NCBI GenBank assembly: GCA_031629035.1
Contig: JAVLUG010000010.1
Span: 104,465-168,464 of the forward strand
Direction of reading: 5' to 3'
DNA: 64,000 nt
Origin: MVYY01 sp012517575
Lineage (GTDB): Bacteria; Bacteroidota; Bacteroidia; Bacteroidales; Paludibacteraceae
Shown: positions 62,101-64,000 of the stretch, in pieces
Layout of the letters: the number at the start of each line of letters is the position of its first letter
Numbering within the stretch: the first letter of the stretch is position 1
Position numbers and translations under genes: made by a program
Notes under the pieces: generated by a model
Databases searched by the model: none
The model's input: the letters and a program-made list of their open reading frames with translations, nothing else
Told to the model about the DNA's origin: nothing

Positions 62101-63190
62101 CTTGATTCCCCGACAAATAAGAAGAAGTGAGGTATTTGGTAGCCGTACCGGTGCCGTTGTATTCGTAAATGGCAAAATAATAGGTAGTGCTGGCCGTCAG
62201 TGCGGTTACGGTAACCGTATTGCTACTCCCATTATACACCACGTACCCATCACCCAATGCCGTTCCCGATGTTCCATACGCTGCATTGGCGGTATAGCTG
62301 CTGCCATCCGAAGGCGTACCTGTAGGTGCGGAACCGGCTTTGGCCACCACAATACGATTCGCCCCATTTCCGCTGGTCCAACTCAACGTCATTTTTGAAG
62401 GTTTAACACTCGAAAAGCTCAAATTGGAAGCAGCTGTCGTGGGAGTAGTTGGATAATCTGCGGTGGCTTTCACGCCGGAGCTGTAGTAACTCCAGTTTTC
62501 CGAATAAAAATAGTAATCGTAATTGTTCCCGCTCGTAACACCAGTATCATCGCATGAAGTCTCGTTGCCGTTATAAACTACCGTCCCCTGATTGCCTCCG
62601 CTTCCCAGTGTACTGTTTACCAAATAGCCCGTACCATTGGTAGGTGTAGTTGGTGTAGCACCTTTGGCATAACGTACAATCATCACATTGTGGCCTTGTG
62701 CATCCTTGCTCCATGTTAAATGTACCTTTGCCGATTCGGTAAAAGCAGCCGTTTGAGAAGAAGGAGTGTTGAGGGTATCGACGGTAATATAAGAAGTTGC
62801 TGTTAAAGTGGTTCGATTTTCAGCCCAATCTCCGGAAGCATATTCTGTATAACCACTTGAGGTAAAACGACCTGCATAATACCAATTCCCTGTTGATGTA
62901 AACTGCTGTTCATTTGCTTTGGATTTCCATACCCTATTATTACCATCCATTCTTGACCATTCCGCATCTCTCCATGTCCAACTAGTCCCATCAGTACTTT
63001 TACCCAAACCATATTTTACATCCCATTCATACGTATCTTGATTAACACCAAACTCGAAAATATCAGTTAACTTGTCTCCCAAATAATAAGTTTTCCAAGG
63101 AGTTCCCGGATTATATAAATTTGTATACCATCCGAAAACATTGGTAGTCACTATAAAAAATAGAATGAAAAGAGTTAAAAATTTTTTCAT
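59117..63190 (-). CDS. T9SS-exported multidomain surface protein with starch-binding-like module
   Basis: This 1357-residue protein has a signal peptide (about 1-20). Domains in order are an aromatic-rich strand domain (about 25-135: GNWYYAGRF, SWTWRDAEW); two fibronectin type III-like domains (about 140-370, each with a TxYYF or YDYYFYSEN strand); a CBM26-like module (about 372-470: KFKMPTENWTTANGVYLFAW, TWPG); a long beta-helix-like region of Asn/Thr/Gly-rich short strands (about 480-880: GDMILTGDFINNGTFNCNG); a further strand-rich domain (about 930-1150); and a T9SS sorting domain (LRIYPQKGNIVIDGL...LYVIVIRDEQ). No catalytic motif was seen. A starch-binding adhesin or scaffold is an inference from the shared module and neighbouring amylases. 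Confidence 0.82.
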   Translation of the reverse strand: MKKFLTLFILFFIVTTNVFGWYTNLYNPGTPWKTYYLGDKLTDIFEFGVNQDTYEWDVKYGLGKSTDGTSWTWRDAEWSRMDGNNRVWKSKANEQQFTSTGNWYYAGRFTSSGYTEYASGDWAENRTTLTATSYITVDTLNTPSSQTAAFTESAKVHLTWSKDAQGHNVMIVRYAKGATPTTPTNGTGYLVNSTLGSGGNQGTVVYNGNETSCDDTGVTSGNNYDYYFYSENWSYYSSGVKATADYPTTPTTAASNLSFSSVKPSKMTLSWTSGNGANRIVVAKAGSAPTGTPSDGSSYTANAAYGTSGTALGDGYVVYNGSSNTVTVTALTASTTYYFAIYEYNGTGTATKYLTSSYLSGNQATAAPYQITLKFKMPTENWTTANGVYLFAWDSDHPLGFVTWPGVAMESIGSNWYTKTFTFTNETVDIVFNDNNSGHQTVDITGDSASTCYEYDTWNGSKWTTKKAASCPGEYYYRSKGTGNWGATGSWQQSSDSTNWTDATVIPSSGALGITIQANDTISVSSAVYSSNCTVNGTLEIQNGGSLSHAPTFGSGSTLKYNTGTSSVPGAEWKPNVTSGAGYPYNIQIASGTLQMSVASFANKYYAAGNVTIANGAKLDFNMAYDSNVAEHQGKAVVIVNGDITNNGTIYFANSTGGGNLAFQCKTMTNAGTLSLSENTSAPLQAIGGDMILTGDFINNGTFNCNGRAIVFTGSADQKIDGNTDGTYAIDFMVLDKTGGQEVTLYKDVTCKGYSANGGGYWALSLSGGTLVLNGKTLEISATDSDLATNKGRAGVQCVNGGKIKGDKDATVRLLGNYTRWTASSGQSLIFDQTKNGDTNVLKDLTINRIDSAGLSDKITINNIIIDHLLDIQAGKVEVSNHLGLNTAAVGRLSSTYTTASLKVKKLILGKSPLHAAEFYRNGRTLTIDDKVMVKVHFYRTAQWNFFAFPFDITQILKADTTTTATWNTDYSVGIYDPVRRANRTSGWKTQTNVTTLKADTGYIINKKGSVADLFFVTNAKSDDESFGNPSSSSPVYTGVSYTIVSGGLTCNFGWNFVSQPLVVKATSSLSNGQFAYSYNPANDAYKLYYGSDNPGYTYGGSASLVPYEAFFVKTAAAGNMGSYITSPQGVRRRTDAQPEDVVQLNLAANGNNYETLVRMLPQSTAGYDELYDAPYSDPMNAATPRIYTLSSGSSYALALNTVPEETTVPVYVKVPQAGDYSFNWTTQLTNLPVTLTDQQTGETVDLTTETEYAFQTSTPEMKNRFFLNVPKRVITENTNIENTDHFLRIYPQKGNIVIDGLKGSSQIYVSDMAGRVLQAKTTADSHCTLAIPTSGLYVIVIRDEQHSNYRTKMLVW

Positions 63191-63201
63191 AGAAGTATAA
63201 T

Positions 63202-63654
63202 TTAAGATTTTTGTGTGTGTTTAGTTATAAGATATTTTATAATCAAATACCCCGCCGCTGCCAGGAGCAGGAATCCCAGTCCGTCGCCTACGGGCAAATC
63301 TCCCGGATCGCCGGGGAATGCGGGGTCGTCTTCCATAGGGGCGCGCATGGGCTTGGTAGTGGAAGACAACATAGAAACATCCGTTTCTTCAAAAGGCTTG
63401 CGCTGCGTATAATCGGGAACCGAAAAAAAGGAGCGTTCGGAGGACTCCGGTGTAACGGAATAGGGAGTAGCGTACCGATAAACCGGAGCAGGGTAAGAAC
63501 GGGGCGGATGATACACCGGCAAGGGATGATCGGCTAAAACCATTGTAGAAAAACCACAAATCAACCCTGCAAATACAAGGAACTTCACCCTGCAAGAGAA
63601 TATTCTTGCAATTGCAGCAAGATTTTTTCGTGTTTTCGTTTTCATGGCCATCAT
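63202..63654 (-). CDS. Small tail-anchored exported protein with PVGDG motif
   Basis: This 150-residue protein has an N-terminal signal-like segment (VKFLVFAGLICGFSTMVLA, about residues 24-42), a Pro/Tyr-rich mature region (HPLPVYHPPRSYPAP) and a C-terminal GDLPVGDGLGFLLLAAAGYLI membrane segment (given in part) followed by a short basic tail. From memory, a P-V/I-G-D/E-G motif joined to a Leu/Ala-rich span recurs in small Bacteroidetes proteins near T9SS-exported surface proteins. Three ATGs lie close together (63654, 63651, 63645); the first is used. It lies 11 bases upstream of the 1357-residue gene, so the two form an operon. Confidence 0.65.
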   Translation of the reverse strand: MMAMKTKTRKNLAAIARIFSCRVKFLVFAGLICGFSTMVLADHPLPVYHPPRSYPAPVYRYATPYSVTPESSERSFFSVPDYTQRKPFEETDVSMLSSTTKPMRAPMEDDPAFPGDPGDLPVGDGLGFLLLAAAGYLIIKYLITKHTQKS

Positions 63655-64000
63655 AGGTTAAAAATGCAATACAAATAAAACATTATCTTAACGAAATTGT
63701 TCTGTTTTTTTATAAAACCAAATGACATTTGAATATTTCCGACAATTTTCAGAGTACCTGACCATCAGGCTTTTCTCCCTTTCCGCAAATCATTGCTTCG
63801 TATATTGACATGAACACAGATTACGCATTCAAAAATAGTAAATTTCATTTCTGCAACTCAATGAACTATGTTACTTTGAGGTACTACCCATTTTTAGGAC
63901 CACTTTTGGTCATTTCTTAATTGAATTTCTATCATAATTTCTGATGATGAGGTGTTATATAACCGGAAATAACTCGCAGAGTTATTCTGGTTATTAACAC
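63655..64000. other. Right-edge gene-free region
   Basis: About 345 bases upstream of the small tail-anchored protein. No open frame of note is present. It contains a small hairpin (GACCA-CTTT-TGGTC, 63898-63911) and, at the edge, a double-stem inverted repeat (63959-63994). Promoter elements for the operon to the left could not be fixed. Confidence 0.5.
63959..63994. repeat. Two-part inverted repeat at right edge
   Basis: Inner arms AATAACTC/GAGTTATT (63968-63975, 63979-63986) around GCA, and outer arms ATAACC/GGTTAT (63959-63964, 63989-63994). This gives a hairpin of 14 pairs with a small internal loop. It may be a terminator or operator of a gene beyond the window. Confidence 0.5.

Noticed and set aside
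59333..63537. Numerous plus-strand open frames opposite the 1357-residue gene and the PVGDG gene
   Set aside because: They are by-products of low-stop Gly/Thr/Asn-rich coding on the other strand, and none has a start signal or domain.

Overview
The window looks like chromosomal DNA of an anaerobic member of the Bacteroidales (Bacteroidota). It is AT-rich with compact genes. Many starts are preceded by TAnnTTTG boxes, the -7 element typical of this phylum, and clear Shine-Dalgarno sites are uncommon. Supporting families include a type III glutamine synthetase, an Rnf complex preceded by RseC, a PUR-type DUF3276 protein, a long NusB, a PorT-like barrel and proteins ending in type IX secretion (T9SS) sorting domains. 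A Paludibacter-like or Dysgonomonas-like organism is plausible, but I cannot place it more finely. I saw no rRNA, CRISPR array, prophage or transposase. The only tRNA is tRNA-Gly(CCC).

Layout. 1-7.2 kb: nitrogen assimilation on the minus strand (start of gltB at the left edge, glnN, then a TorF-like porin - P-II - amtB operon). 7.6-8.8 kb: two small proteins and the tRNA. 8.9-14.6 kb: rseC-rnfBCDGEA operon. 14.8-25.7 kb: housekeeping genes (FAD-dependent oxidoreductase, DUF3276, nusB, yajC, YbbR-like protein, msrBA, udk, PolB-like exonuclease, mltF). 25.9-36.3 kb: a metallopeptidase-like/TolB-propeller/barrel fusion, a small-RNA or leader candidate, a Gate-domain membrane protein, TetR, prfA, pyrF, an OmpA-family porin, pdxH and era. 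36.5-49.5 kb: a beta-flower protein, PorT, a beta-helix lipoprotein, a nuclease-type phosphodiesterase, a lone LutA-like protein, an OmpA/thrombospondin-repeat protein with its lipoprotein neighbour, a RecD-like helicase, maf and mntH.

49.6-63.7 kb is the accessory part. Three secreted amylolytic enzymes (one GH57, two GH13) lie head to tail. They carry starch-binding-like modules and T9SS-type C-termini and end at a clear terminator. Beyond an unusual 1.1-kb intergenic region lie a coiled-coil protein, a 28-bp palindrome, a 1357-residue multidomain surface protein with the same kind of starch-binding module but no catalytic domain I could recognise, and a small tail-anchored membrane protein. 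The intergenic region holds a LacI-type palindrome, several inverted repeats and a ten-unit 21-bp tandem array. No SusC/SusD pair is present here, so the picture is starch attack by enzymes exported and anchored through T9SS. The PorT-like protein at 37.1 kb fits this. I did not find a convincing wholly new multi-gene system. The best candidates for undescribed biology are the 21-bp array with its neighbours, the 1357-residue protein, the peptidase-propeller-barrel fusion and the short RNA near 29.2 kb.
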